64,000 nucleotides of DNA from Histoplasma ohiense (GCA_017607445.1 JAEVHH010000002.1:4207501-4271500); one strand, 5' to 3'; positions 35,683 to 47,392 are shown, numbered from the stretch's first letter. Numbers and translations: made by a program. Notes: generated by a model not told the origin, from the sequence alone.

Positions 35683-36819
35683 TCATCATCTGTATGATTC
35701 TCTCACTGCTCTATAACACAGAGACCTGGTACAGCAGCTGTACACAGTCAGTAAAATACATAGATAGAAGTGAGAAAATCAGCTTTTATCTAAGATAATA
35801 TATAAAGACAATTGAGAAGATGTTTATTATAGCAGTCAGAGAAGTTCTTTCAGTTTTCTGTACAATATTCATCACAATTCTATATCAGAATGCTGAGCTC
35901 TCATCAGCAATAATAGCTCTGAAGAAGATCAAAATGTGTTTCACAATAAGACTTCAGACAGTGAATGAAAGACATTCACTGACTTTATAAATAACTCTCT
36001 CAATGATCATATATAAAAGAGAAGCTGAAACTCAGCAGTATCTGAAGATCAAGATTCAGAAATTGAGAATGCTACTATCTGCAGTCAATAGATTCATACT
36101 TATCATTTCACACTACTCAGAGAAATGTGAAACAGATCTCACAGAGAATGTAGATAAAAAGAATACTGCTCAAATATTCAAAAAATAATAAAGAAATCAA
36201 TCTTCAACAGATTTATATATTTTCTTGAATGAATCAGAATAGATTCTTGACAACAGTAGATGGATGAACTATAGTTTTATAATCTATCAGAGAAATAAAC
36301 AGCTGATCAGCTTCTCAGCTGCACTGAGCTCTATATTACATATCTTCAATACTGAGACAGTTGATATCTGCTGTGTATTAGAGTATATGATGAAGTTTCT
36401 ACTCTGTGTTATAGATGACAGTATCAATTCTCAGATCTGACTCTGTCTTGATAATATTTCAGTTATCTAAAACATACAGAGCAGTGTGACTGTTTTCTTG
36501 AACTAAGTCTACAGCCACTGTCATGAGCTCCTCAGACAATATAATATAAGTCTGAAATGAGTCTCTGAGTATATGAAAATAGAGAATAATAAGAAAGTAG
36601 ATTGTCTGACTAAGTGAATTATCTCATCTACTACAGTTTCAGTTTATAAATTTGAAATCATACTCACAGTCAGTGGGATCTGCACAGTGATCAAGCAGCT
36701 CAGTCAAGAATCAGAGTTAGAGTAATGAAGCAGAGTCTGTGAAAAGCTCTCTGACTGATACTAAAACTGAAAATTCAGTAGACTGACTATGAAATATCAA
36801 ATAAAGACTTTTTCAGAGC
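35683..36819 (+). mobile_element. L4 segment 2 (RT end to RNase H)
   Basis: Continues L4 after the L5 insertion. It has the linker ALKKIKMCFTIRLQTVNERH, then KREAETQQYLKIKIQKLRM at 36003-36188 and the RNase H region at about 36220-36640 (FLNESE, ENNKKVDCLTK). Interrupted at 36819 by G2. Confidence 0.88.
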
Positions 36820-37353
36820 TGTGACGGGTTAGCACCCATTAGTAATCAACTTATGCAACCAACTCCCCTTCTGCACCCGCTCATTTCTGGTCACTGTGAC
36901 CTTGTGTAACCCTTGATGTTCTTCCACTCTGTGCTCCGCGCTTGCATAGTTTCTAACAATTCTTTCACATAGCTCTTAACATTCTTTTGCTCCATGCTCT
37001 GCACTTGTATAGTCTCTAATGATTCTTTCACATAGCTTCTAATGTTCTCTCACTCTGTGTTCTGCACTCACATAGTCTCTAACAATTCTTCCACATAGCT
37101 CTCAATGATTCCCCCACCTCACACTCCACACTCATGTAGTCTCTAACAATTCTTATGTGTACCTCTTAATGTTCTTCCACTCTGCGCTCCACTGTGAAGC
37201 AGCTTCTGATATTCTTCCACTCTGAACTTTCCTCTATAAGAACCTTCTTCATACAATCTTTTCTTCTGATTTCTTTTCTCTTTCTTTCCTTAATCAATTC
37301 ATAATCTGTAATTAGAATAGTACCAAATTGTTAATTGAAGTACACCCATTACA
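36820..37353 (+). repeat. G2 5' LTR (534 bp)
   Basis: Starts tgtgacgggttagcaccc and ends acacccattaca. The middle consists of about five degenerate ~65-bp units, each with a 'tagtctctaacaattctt'-like core. More CpG and CC remain here than in the 3' LTR. Confidence 0.93.
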
Positions 37354-37730
37354 TTACAAATTGATTCTTCTGTGTTTAAGACCTGAGTGTCTTGTTATTA
37401 GTTCTTACACCCAAGTGCATTGTTACCAGTTCTTACATCTGAGTGTGTTGTTTACAGGCCTGAGTGTCTAGTTGTTACAAGAGATCCCTCATGAGCCTGA
37501 GTGCTCTTATCATTAGTTATATAGGCCATTGTGTCTAAGTGTTCAAAACACAATCAACTGTGTTCTACAAGGTCTGAGTGTCTACAAACTGTAACACTGC
37601 AAATAGTGTTCACAAAGAAGCTTGATCAAGCTTAGCACTGCAACACTGCAAATAGTGTCTGCAAGAGAACTGAGTGTCTACAAGTATTTCTTTTCTTTTT
37701 TTTTATTATTATATGTTCTTAGATATTGAA
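37354..37730 (+). other. G2 leader between 5' LTR and gag
   Basis: Starts ttacaaattgattcttctg. It contains repeated words like 'gagtgtctacaa' and 'caacactgcaaatagtgt' (twice). The same leader is present in G3 at 44322-44697. No ORF. A primer-binding site is expected at its start, but I cannot match it to a specific tRNA. Confidence 0.6.
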
Positions 37731-38790
37731 ATGAACTATGAGCAATTCTACAAACACCCACCACACCCAAACACAGTGGATGATAACTTAGACCTACAAA
37801 GCATCCTTCAGCAACAGACACTACAGATGACTGAATTGCAACAATGACTTGCTGAAATGAGCACTCTCATATTCATCATTCCTTCTACACCCACATCTCA
37901 TAAAAAGCCCCCAAGAGAGAAGCTCTCAATTCTCAACAAATACAAGAGAGATCTAGCACTCTACCTCACATGAAAGTCAAAAATGAACACCAAATTGAAC
38001 ATCAACAGACAAGCAATAGGCTTGCTATCCAACCAAGTGTGGTATATTCATAGCAGATTGAATGGTGACACATTAGCAAAATTCCAACCCTGAATGAGTC
38101 ATTGCCAGAATCATCAGTGTATATCAGAGCTAGTCTTCCAACAACTCAACTCCCTCTTCCTCAATTCTACACTTCAAGCCAAGGTGTTAGACTGGCTTAA
38201 TCAGACTTGTCAGATGAATGTTGCATTGGCAACTTATCTTTCTGAATTCAATTGCAAGCTTCTAGAAGTAGATGAGCAAGACTGAGACAATGCTGTCAAG
38301 ATCAACATATTGTTCAAGAACTTGAACTTTCAGTTGCATAATCAAAGTATAGAGCATCTGAAGTCCTCAACATACAGTGAATTCTGCACTGATCTTCATC
38401 TGTTGAACAACAACCTATCTCAGTTCCACACACTTCAAAATCACAGAGAATTTCATTGAACAAATGCATACACTTCAAATCACTCTACAGCACCCCCCAC
38501 CTCTGAATCAGAATCAATAAACTGAATCCCACATATAAACACAAGTCATCTGAGAGTCCTCAATGTCTCAGAGAAGAACATCACTGACTGAATCATCAGA
38601 GAAGTCTGCATACACTGCAACAAGTCAGAGCACTTCACAAATCAATATCTGAATGTGATTGCTCTGAGTAAACCCCCCACACATGTAAACACTGCATCGC
38701 CCGTGGATAGGCAAGAACAGAGAAAAGACAAGCTCTCACTCTAAAACACAGACAAGAGCTCAAGAAGCAGAAAGCTAGCTGGAGATTCAA
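37731..38790 (+). pseudogene. G2 gag (capsid/nucleocapsid), broken
   Basis: Starts MNYEQFYKHPPHPNT. It includes a retrotransposon-gag-like central part (SELVFQQLNSLFLNS, ATYLSEFNCKLLEVDEQD) and one zinc knuckle at 38607-38648, C-x2-C-x4-H-x4 with the last Cys changed to Tyr (CIHCNKSEHFTNQY). TGA stops occur at several places. The family role is virus-like particle formation and RNA packaging. Confidence 0.78.
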
Positions 38791-38797
38791 GCAGAAG

Positions 38798-41700
38798 ATG
38801 CAAGCAGACACAATCATGATCCTCATCATTGTAAATAGCCTAGTCAACATACAAGCAATGATAGACAGTGGTTTTCTTCATTACACTCTTATAGACACTC
38901 AGCTGATCAAGAAGCATAAGCTTCAGCATATTCTCTTTCTCAAATCATATAAGCTCAGTGAATTTGATGACCTCAGAGGATCCACCTTCTACAACATGAT
39001 AAGATTTAATGTTGATGTAGAAGGACACAAGAAAAAGAACATATACACATACAAAATACAAGACCTTGAGTACAACCTAATGCTCAGCCTATCATGGCTC
39101 ACAGAATTTGGAACCTTGTTGAACACACACAATCACTGCCTTATTTTCCCAGAAGGTGACTGTGTTTACAAGAAAGATGTCAATAGAACTGCTGATCTCA
39201 CCCAGATATCAGCAGAAGCATACAAACTACTAACCCACCAAGCACATGAGAAGAAGAACATCCAAGTGTTCACTGCTAGCATGACAGATATCAAAAAGAT
39301 ATTAGAGAAACTAGAATCCAAGAATCCCAAGAAATCACACAAAGAACTATCTGAATTGTACAAAGATTTCACAGACATGTTCAACAAAAAAGAAGCTGAA
39401 AAGCTTCCCCCTCACTGAGGACTCAGTATAGATCATACAATTGAGCTTATTAAGAAAGACAGTAAGAACTCACAACCACTCTGAGATCCTCTCTACAGCA
39501 TATCACACAACAAGCTCCTCATTCTACAAAAAATACTCAACAGATTACTGAACAAAGACTTCATTCATGTTAGCAACTCACTCACCACAGCATCTGTACT
39601 GTTTGCAAAGAAACCAGAAGGAGGCTTATGATTCTGCATTGACTACCAAGGACTCAACAAGATTACACAGAAGGACTGATACCCTCTCCCACTCATCAAC
39701 AAAACACTCAAACAAATAGAAAAAGCAAAATGATTTACAAAGCTTGACATCTCTGCAGCCTTCTATAAGATAAGGATTAATGAAGATGATGAATGGCTAA
39801 TCACTTTTCATACACATTACAGATTATACAAATGGACAGTGACCCTCTTTGAATTAGTGAATGCTCCAAGCACATTTCAGAAATACATTAACTGAGCTCT
39901 ACAAGACCTGCTCAACAAGATCACCTCAGCATACATGGACAATATTCTGATCTTCACTGATGGACTGCTCACTGAGCATCACAAGCACATACAACAAGTG
40001 CTTGACTGCCTATGTAAAGCTGAACTGCAAGTGGACATTGACAAATGTGACTTCAAGACCAAGTCTATGATCTACCTAGAATTCATCATCAAAGCTGAAA
40101 AAGACATACACATGGATTCTAAGAAGATGGAAGCAATCCTCAACTGAGAGACACCAGTCTCAGTAAAAGAGACTAGAAGCTTTCTAGAATTCATCAACTT
40201 CTATCAAAGGTTCATCAAAAACTTCTCTGATATCATACAATCACTGACAGATCTGACTCAGAAAGACACTGTATTTCAATGAACTGACAAAGCAGACACA
40301 GCATTCAAAAAGCTGAAGCATATGTTCACAAGCATTCCAATGCTGCAATCATTCAATTCAAATAAGCATACAATTCTCAAAACAGACACCTCAGATTATG
40401 TAGTAGATGAAACACTGATGCAATATGATAACAAAAATGTTCTACAACTCTGTGCCTTCATCTTGAAAAAGATGTCATTCATTAAATGCAACTACAAGAT
40501 CTATGACAAGAAGCTTCTAGCAATCATACAATGTCTCAAAGAATGAGAATCTGAACTCATGAGTGTTGAGAGATTTGAGATTGTTACTGATCATAAGAAT
40601 CTAGAGTACTTCACAATCATTTGTAAGCTCATTGAGAGGCATATGCATTGATCATTGTTCCTTAGCTGTTTTTCATTCACAATTTGTTATCAACTTGAAG
40701 TAGAGAACACCCTTGTGGATGCTCTGTCCCACTGAGAACAAAATATGCCATCTGATGACTTGAATGACAGATGGAAACACTGAGAGCATTGATTAATCAA
40801 CTCTGCAATCATAGAAAGTCCTACACAATCAGATGAACCCTGCATACATATCAACCAGTTCCAAGCTCAAGAACCCTCACTCAAAGAACAATGGAGACTA
40901 GCAGCAGAGGCAGATGAATTCTGACAACAAGCTGTCAAAGTCATACAAAGCAAAGCACCTCAATTCCCTGCAGGCATATATTCAAGAACAGATATCTCAG
41001 CATGTTCAATCAACAATGACAACTGCTTATGCTTTTGAGATAGATGATGAGTTTCTGATTCAGAATCTCTACAAACACAGATCATGTAAGAAATTCATGA
41101 CTCATCAATGATCAGACACTCAGAATGTGAAATCATGTACAACATTATTGCCTGAGAATTCTACTGGTCAGATATGTTGAAAGACATACATCAGTTCATA
41201 CACAACTGTGATCACTGTGGCTCAGTGATGATATGATATGAACATCAAAAAGGGATGCTGAAGCCTCTATCTGTCTCTGACTGAACTTGGCACAATATAG
41301 CTATTGATTTTGCAGTTTTCTTACCCAAAAGTGGAGGTTCTATGAACATTCTAGTCATTGTCAATCAACTCAGCAAGGGTGTAATACTACAGCTCTGTGA
41401 CAAGATGAACACTGAAGTAGTTACAGATGTCTTTATCAGAAGCTCATTCTATTGTATGCATGATCTGTCTTCATTCATTGTGTCAGATAGAGACAGTCAA
41501 TTCATCAGCACACTCTGGGCCTGCATATGTCAATTATTAAGAATTGAACAAAAGTTATCAACAGCATATCACTCAGAGACTGATGAAGCTACTGAGAGAA
41601 TGATACAAACAGTAAAGAACATTCTCTGTAAGTTCTGCAATTACACACAAGACAACTGAAGCAATCTGCTGTCACATACTGAGATTGTGATTAACAGTTG

Positions 41701-42363
41701 AGATTCTGCTACAACAGATGTAAGCTCATTCTTTCTTCTATATAAATACAACTTAGAGGTTCTGAACTTTTCTGAGACTCTCTGAGAAACCGCGTACACC
41801 CGCAGCCTCATACAAGCAGCAGAGAACATTGTGAGCAAGCTGAAGAAAGTCTGCAAATGAATAGAAGCTTCAATGATCAGCATTCAGCAAGATTATGAGA
41901 ATCAAGCAAACATCAGAAGAAGTCCTGCAATCTGATACTATATAAAAGACAAAATCTGACTAGATCTCAAGAATATAAGAATAGATCACCTCTTGCATAC
42001 ACTAGATTACTGTCACATCAAGTATACAGTGAAGGAAGTGCTAGACACACATGATTATCAACTCAACACTTCATCTGATATTCATGATGTCTTTCATACA
42101 AACCTGCTCCAACCCACAGCTGAGGATCCATTCCCCTCCCAGAGAATCTTCAATTGACAGCCATCTGCCATCATAGAAGAAGATAATAAACTCAAGTGGG
42201 AAATCAAAGCAATCCTTGATGATAGAACCAACCACTGCTGCTGTGAATACCTCATCAAATGGGTAGAATATGATTGTCTGATCTGGGAATCTGTATCTGT
42301 CTTGAAGGACACTGCTGCCCTCAACACCTATGAGTCCTCACTCACTCTGATAGAGGGGGATAA
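38798..42363 (+). pseudogene. G2 pol: protease, RT, RNase H, integrase, chromodomain (broken)
   Basis: The protease has an intact DSG at 38864-38872. RT covers about 39420-40140, with FAKKPEGGL, FTKLDISAAFYKIRI and catalytic YMDN at 39932-39943 (consensus YVDD). RNase H is about 40260-40740 (TDTSDY, NYKIYDKKLLAI, VTDHKNLEYF, ALSH). The zinc region of integrase lies near 41070-41220 and the core near 41280-41650 (TWHNIAIDFAVFLPKSGG, VSDRDSQF, AYHSETDEATERM). A chromodomain-like end is at about 42195-42340 (WEIKAILDD, CEYLIKWVEYDCLIWE). The first 206 codons are open; in-frame TGA codons follow at Arg or Trp positions. Confidence 0.88.
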
Positions 42364-42897
42364 TGTGATGGGTTAGCACTTATTAGTAATCAACTTACAC
42401 AATCAACTCCTCTTCTGCACCCACTCATTTCTGATTGCTGTGATCTCATATAACCCTCAATATTCTTTCACTTCATGCTCCACATTCATATAGTTTCTAA
42501 CAATTCTTCTGTGTAGCTCTTAATGTTCTTTCACTCTGTGCTCTGCACTTATGTAGTCTCTAATGATTCTTCTGTGTAGCTTCTAATGTTCTTCTGCTCT
42601 GTGTTCCACACTCATATAGTCTCTAACAATTCTTTCATGTAGCTCTCAATGATTCTCTCATCTCACACTCCACACTCATATAGTCTCTAATGATTCTTAT
42701 ACATACTTCTTAATGTTCTTCTGCTCTGTGCTCCACTGTGGAGCAGCTTCTGATATTCTTCTGCTCTGAACTTTCCTCTATAAGAACCCTCTTTATATGA
42801 TCTTTTCTTCTGATTTCTTTTCTCTTTCTTTCCTTAATCAATTTGTAATCTGTAATTAGAATAGTACCAAATCATTAATTGAAGTACACCCATTACA
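42364..42897 (+). repeat. G2 3' LTR (534 bp)
   Basis: Same length as the 5' LTR, starts tgtgatgggttagcactt. At several sites one LTR has TG where the other has CA (for example within 36850-36860 against 42394-42404), pointing to an ancestral CG changed on opposite strands. Confidence 0.93.
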
Positions 42898-42902
42898 AGA
42901 GC

Positions 42903-44160
42903 TCATCATATCACAGTATGCTCTTCACTGCTGATTTATATTTCACTTCTCTTATGAAGACTTCTTCTAATATCATAGATACTTTCAGTATGCAGATGCA
43001 AAGCTCATCTATATCTGTGAATATAACAAAAGCTCAGAGCATTTGATGCTCTGTCAACATTCACAGAGACACTTTCCTCACTGACTCAAGAGATCAGCAG
43101 CACAGTCACACAATCAGATGATAGCTGTTGTCTATTTAGAGTCTCTGATCTCTATAGATTTTGTAGAACTACTTGACTGCACACAGTTCTACACACAGTA
43201 CTGCATGAGATAACACAGCTGTTTGAGCACACATCATCAAACAGCCCCCCACAGCAAGATGGTACAGATAGCACAACATTCAATACAACTGATTCAATCA
43301 GTACAATAAACTCAACTAATGCAATCAATACAAACAGTACAATTGATTCAATCAGTACAATCAGTTCAACTGATTCAATCAGTACAAACAGTTCAATTGA
43401 TTCAATTGATTCAACTGATGCAAATGATTCAATCAGCACAGTTGACTCCTCTGTTTCAACTAGCTGTGGTATAATCAGTGCAGTCTGTATACTGACTCAG
43501 TTGATATACTTCTGACTGTCAGTATGATATCTATACACACTCTGCTTTGCTTTTCTTCACTGATTTTAATCTCTATTAATTTAAGTATTCTTTTTCTCTT
43601 TTCTTACTGCTCTCTCTGTTTCTTTTCATTTCTTTTCTTTCATGATTTTCTTCAGTGCTCTCTTCTCTCTCTTCCTCTGAGCTTGTACTGAGTCATGTGA
43701 CTGCAAGATGTCACAGATGACACAGTCTTTTCTTCATTTCTCTCTTTATTTTTCTTTTCAGTATATTTATTTTTTCTTTTTTTCTTTTATTCATCTCATC
43801 TGTTTTTCTTCTGTTGTTAGAAGTGTAGATAGTTCTCAGATCAACTGAGAGAGTTATCTCTCTTCATTCATTATAAAGTCTTTCAAACACAGCAGCAGTG
43901 CTTCTCTCAGAAACCACACTATAGCTTCACTATGACTGATCATACATTGAATCAGAAGTAGATGTGCAGTTTGAAAAAATTCTTTTCAATGAGCTGAGTT
44001 TTCTCAAAAGTTGTCATCTGAATTCTGTTTTCTCTCTCTCTATGTATATAGAAATCTCTTCAGCATAGCACATCTTCATACTCTTCAGAAGGCTTCTGAA
44101 ACACAGACACTGTCTGTGTTTTTTCTGAAATGTTAAATCAATACAAACAAATAAACAAAC
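42903..44160 (+). mobile_element. L4 segment 3 (ORF2 end, repeat block, 3' UTR, tail)
   Basis: Continues L4 after G2. It has the ORF2 C-terminal region to about 43240, the short TTCAATCAG/TACAATCAG block 43262-43440, the 3' UTR and the tail caatacaaacaaataaacaaac ending at 44160. The TSD copy tgtgaagtagtt follows at 44161-44172. Confidence 0.9.
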
Positions 44161-44172
44161 TGTGAAGTAGTT

Positions 44173-44697
44173 TCTGATATTCTTTCACTCTGAACTTTTC
44201 TCTATAAGAACTCTCTTTATACAATTTTTTCTTCTGATTTCTTTTCTCTTTCTTTTCTTAATCAATTCATAATCTGTAATTAGAATAGTATCAAATTATT
44301 AATCAAAATATGTCTGTTACATTACAAATTGATTCTTCTGTGTTTAAAATCTGAGTGTTTTGTTATTAATTCTTATATCTGAGTGTATTATTTAAGATTC
44401 AAGTATTTTATTATTAGTTTTTACATCTGAATGCATTGTTTACAGATCTGAGTGTCTAATTGTTATAAGAGATTTCTTATGAGTCTGAGTGCTCTTATCA
44501 TTAGTTATATAGATCATCATATCTAAACATCTGAAACACAATCAATCATATTCTATAAAGAGATCTGAGTGTCTACAAACTGTAATGCTGTGAATAGTGT
44601 TCACAAAGAAGTTTGACAAAGCTTAGCACTGCAACACTGTGAATAGTGTCTATAAAAGAACTAAATATCTATAAGTATTTCTTTTCTTTTTTTATTA
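44173..44697 (+). mobile_element. G3: rest of 5' LTR and leader, element truncated
   Basis: 44173-44321 completes the LTR begun at 24390, ending tgtctgttaca. 44322-44697 matches the G2 leader (attacaaattgattcttctg, gagtgtctacaaactgtaa, ctataagtatttcttttctt). It ends before gag, so G3 has no coding part. The break lies against the segment shared with 19684-19736. Confidence 0.85.
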
Positions 44698-44797
44698 CAT
44701 ATCTCTTCTCTCTTTATATTATAGAAAAACCAACTTTTTTCCTGAAAAAAATACTGTAATGTGATCTCATATAATATCATATGAATCTCATCAAATC
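44698..44797 (+). other. Shared segment, possible 5' terminus of the Helitron
   Basis: The block tctctctttatattatag (44708-44725) and the following 40 bp are repeated in reverse complement at 19679-19736. It lies just upstream of Helitron coding sequence and on the same side, and Helitrons begin with TC after an A. That makes it a candidate terminus, not a proven one. Confidence 0.35.
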
Positions 44798-44812
44798 CAT
44801 GAACAGCTCTCT

Positions 44813-45205
44813 ATTATTATTATTATTATTATTCTTCCATTATACTCGTATGCAAGCAGCGCTTATGACGAGTCCTTGTGTGATGTTAAATACAGGCAAG
44901 AGTTGGTTATACCGGAGGAATGCTTAGTGTTGAACAGTGTCAAGAATAACAAGAACATAGGAAAATTAATGAAAGACAGGATTGGTACATGCAATACAGG
45001 TTTCCAGCCCAGAAACAATAAGCTAAATCAGGTAGTATGTCCGCCTGAAGGTACCTACTTGGCAAGTTCACATCTCATTATTTTAGAAGCTGAGAAGTTG
45101 GCTCTGGATGTAATGTTGTCCTCTGTGGGTTTTGAACCCACACACCCTGGGTTCTCACACCAAGGCGCTACCTGATGGCTGCATTATCCATTCAGTCACT
45201 GAGGT
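44813..45205 (-). mobile_element. SINE with tRNA-derived head and (TAA)n tail
   Basis: On the minus strand the element starts at 45205 with a tRNA-like head. An A-box-like TGACTGAATGG is followed by a B box, GGTTCAAAACC, in a T-arm whose stem GTGGG/CCCAC is perfect. An unrelated body of about 300 bp follows and the element ends in a run of TAA/AAT units (44813-44830). A perfect 15-bp TSD, catgaacagctctct, flanks it (44798-44812 and 45206-45220). CpG sites are kept, so it is young or escaped mutation. RNA polymerase III transcription and LINE-driven mobilisation are inferred from the class. The parent tRNA is not clear to me. Confidence 0.88.
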
Positions 45206-45220
45206 CATGAACAGCTCTCT

Positions 45221-47129
45221 GCAGTCTGTACAGTTCTGATATTAATCTTCATTCTTTTCTTTACAGATATTTTTTACTGTATTTACATTCTTTATACTCT
45301 TCTCTACATTTGTTACAATCTATATACATTCATTAATATACTTAATGTGCCTCTGCTCAGTGTGTGAGGATTCTCATTCTCTCAGTGCATTTGAACAGTC
45401 TCAATTCAATGCATTATTCCATACATACTCTATATGCTGTCAAGCTCAGTATTGCATATGCAAGACACATTCAGTTCAAATCTCTCATCTGTCATTGAGA
45501 GATATAGCTGCTTCTGTGCTCAACTCACAGCAAGTTGAGCTGTCATACTGTGATATGTGCTGTGAAGACTGTCTGTCTCATCTGTTTTACATTGCTATTT
45601 GTGTCTTCAAGATCTGTATCAACTGCTGAGCTCTCAATCATAAATGTGTCTGTGATGTCAAATATTATTGTTTGACAGCTGCTGCTGCAGTTTCTGTAGC
45701 AGATGAGTCTGCTGATTATATATATACAGATTTATTGATTCAGTCAGTTCTCAATGATTTCAACACTCAAATCAGCTCAACTATCTCTGAATTAGTTGTT
45801 AATTCTTCAATCATTCACAGTTGTTGATCTGTTCTCTGCAGCTTCCACTTCTACATCTGTCATCATCAATCACTCAATTTTGATCAAATGAATGTCTACT
45901 GCTCTGTCTGCAGAGCTAAGCATTGAATTGATGAATATGTGCACAGATCATCAAAGACTCTTTCAGTGTTTTTCACATACTGTGCAAGAGATACTGTGAG
46001 ACTGTCATCTATCAGAGAATCTTCATCAGAGCTATATAAGCTGTTTAATGATGATACAGTTGATACAAAGTATTTTCACAGACATATTCAGAACTACAAC
46101 TCTGCTCTGATATTTACATCTCTTAAATACAAACAGAATTCACATCTTGATCATCTGACTACTGATAATCTGATATTATTTCAAATACAGAGAGAACTCT
46201 ATCATCTGCAAGAGCTGTTAGAGTCTGAGTCAGATGAGAATGTCTGTTTTGCACAAGTGTGAATCCACAACTCACAGTTTGATGTGGGTATTGTAAATGA
46301 TGTGAACTCTGTCATATATTCTAGTATGTTTAATTGTATTCATACTGTGTTGCTTGCTGTTTGTTCATTTGCTTTTCTATATTCTTCTGTTATGTTGTTG
46401 GCTGCTAACATTTCTAAGGTTAATTCTTTTATTCAGCTTTATCAGTCTGTTTGAGAGATACTACAGAACAGCTCTGCTATATATTTTGATTTGAATTCTA
46501 TTGTACAGCTGAAGACAGACAGTGATCACTGTCAAAAGAATCTGTCTACTGTCTTGAAGATTGCAGTTGTTATACAGAATATTTTCAGTAGTCTCTGTCA
46601 TCTTCATATCATTTTTCTGACACTACAACAGCTCAGTGCTGACTTGAGTCTCACATATATTGACTCTCACAGTTTATTATATCTTTCACTGCATTACATT
46701 CTACTTTTTTCTTCTGAAGATCACAGCTGATATGTTGATATGAATGTGCTTGCAGATCTTTCACCTGTCTGCAACAGCTCTGATGATGATATTGATGATG
46801 CTGTTGAAGATGAAGATGAGTGTGACAGCTGTAGTCTGACTCTATGTATGTGACATACATATCATCTTTTTCAACAAGATGGTGTTGATGCTTCTCTTTT
46901 TCAGACTGAATATCTGTTTCAGCAGTATTTAGTTGATGTCTATATCAATATTGATAAACAACAGCTGAACTGAATCTGTGTTTATTAATCAGAAATCCAT
47001 GCTGATCAATATGATGATCTGCATGATGCTATACAGACAGATGATTCAGACTGTGAGCAGCTTGGCCACTATATGATATTATCTGCTTCTCATACAGACA
47101 GTGAATGTTTTATGCATAAACTGTTTCAG
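45221..47129 (+). pseudogene. Helitron helicase-like protein, N-terminal part (broken)
   Basis: Text typical of the Helitron helicase-like N-terminal domain: an N-terminal Cys-rich stretch (45345-45629), then HIQNYNSALIFTSLKY (about 46085-46133), ELYHLQELLESESDENVCFAQ (46196-46258), and near 46900-47129 the region corresponding to ADLYQGL...DAI and the serine/threonine-rich step before MHxLFQ. It is interrupted at 47129 by gypsy G4 (TSD ttcag, 47125-47129 and 55765-55769). In-frame TGA/TAG stops. The protein family nicks and unwinds DNA for rolling-circle transposition. Confidence 0.8.
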
Positions 47130-47392
47130 TGTAATGCACTCATTTAGTATTTTCTTATTATCTTCACTTATTCTTACCTCTTTTCATTATACTCTCACTA
47201 CCACTATTTCTATATGTATATATATATCAATGTATGTATTTCACACATCTTCTTTCTCTTTCTTTTCTTTCTTAGTGATTAGCTACACCACATTACACTA
47301 CTATACTACACTCTACAATATATTACTATTATCTCTGCTATACTATAAACTATCTTCTACTGTTACTCTTCACACTGTCACTACATCTCACA
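47130..47392 (+). repeat. G4 5' LTR (263 bp)
   Basis: Starts TGTAATGCACTCATTTAGTA and ends CACTACATCTCACA. Very C/T- and T/A-rich, with almost no G in the U3/R part of the plus strand. Confidence 0.92.

Larger units (their letters stand above)
36820..42897 (+). mobile_element. G2: complete gypsy (chromovirus-type) LTR retrotransposon
   Basis: 6078 bp with two 534-bp LTRs (36820-37353, 42364-42897), TG...CA ends, a 5-bp TSD agagc (36815-36819 and 42898-42902), a polypurine tract (gatagagggggataa) before the 3' LTR, and gag-protease-RT-RNase H-integrase-chromodomain order. It sits in the RNase H end of LINE L4. It has the longest open frames of all gypsy copies here, but about 20 TGA codons interrupt pol. 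The LTRs differ at many sites, nearly all transitions. Confidence 0.95.

Noticed and set aside
41342..41659. Possible intact integrase gene
   Set aside because: It is one stop-free stretch of G2 pol between TGA codons; the zinc-binding and C-terminal parts are in broken neighbouring pieces.
38798..42363. TGA read as tryptophan (alternative genetic code)
   Set aside because: TGA also replaces arginine in the same genes, and the intact host gene ECT1 uses TGG for Trp and has a normal TAG stop. Hypermutation explains the pattern.
45110..45205. A functional tRNA gene on the minus strand
   Set aside because: The T-arm and B box are good, but the acceptor stem has mismatches, the anticodon arm is irregular, and the sequence continues into a SINE body with tail and TSD.
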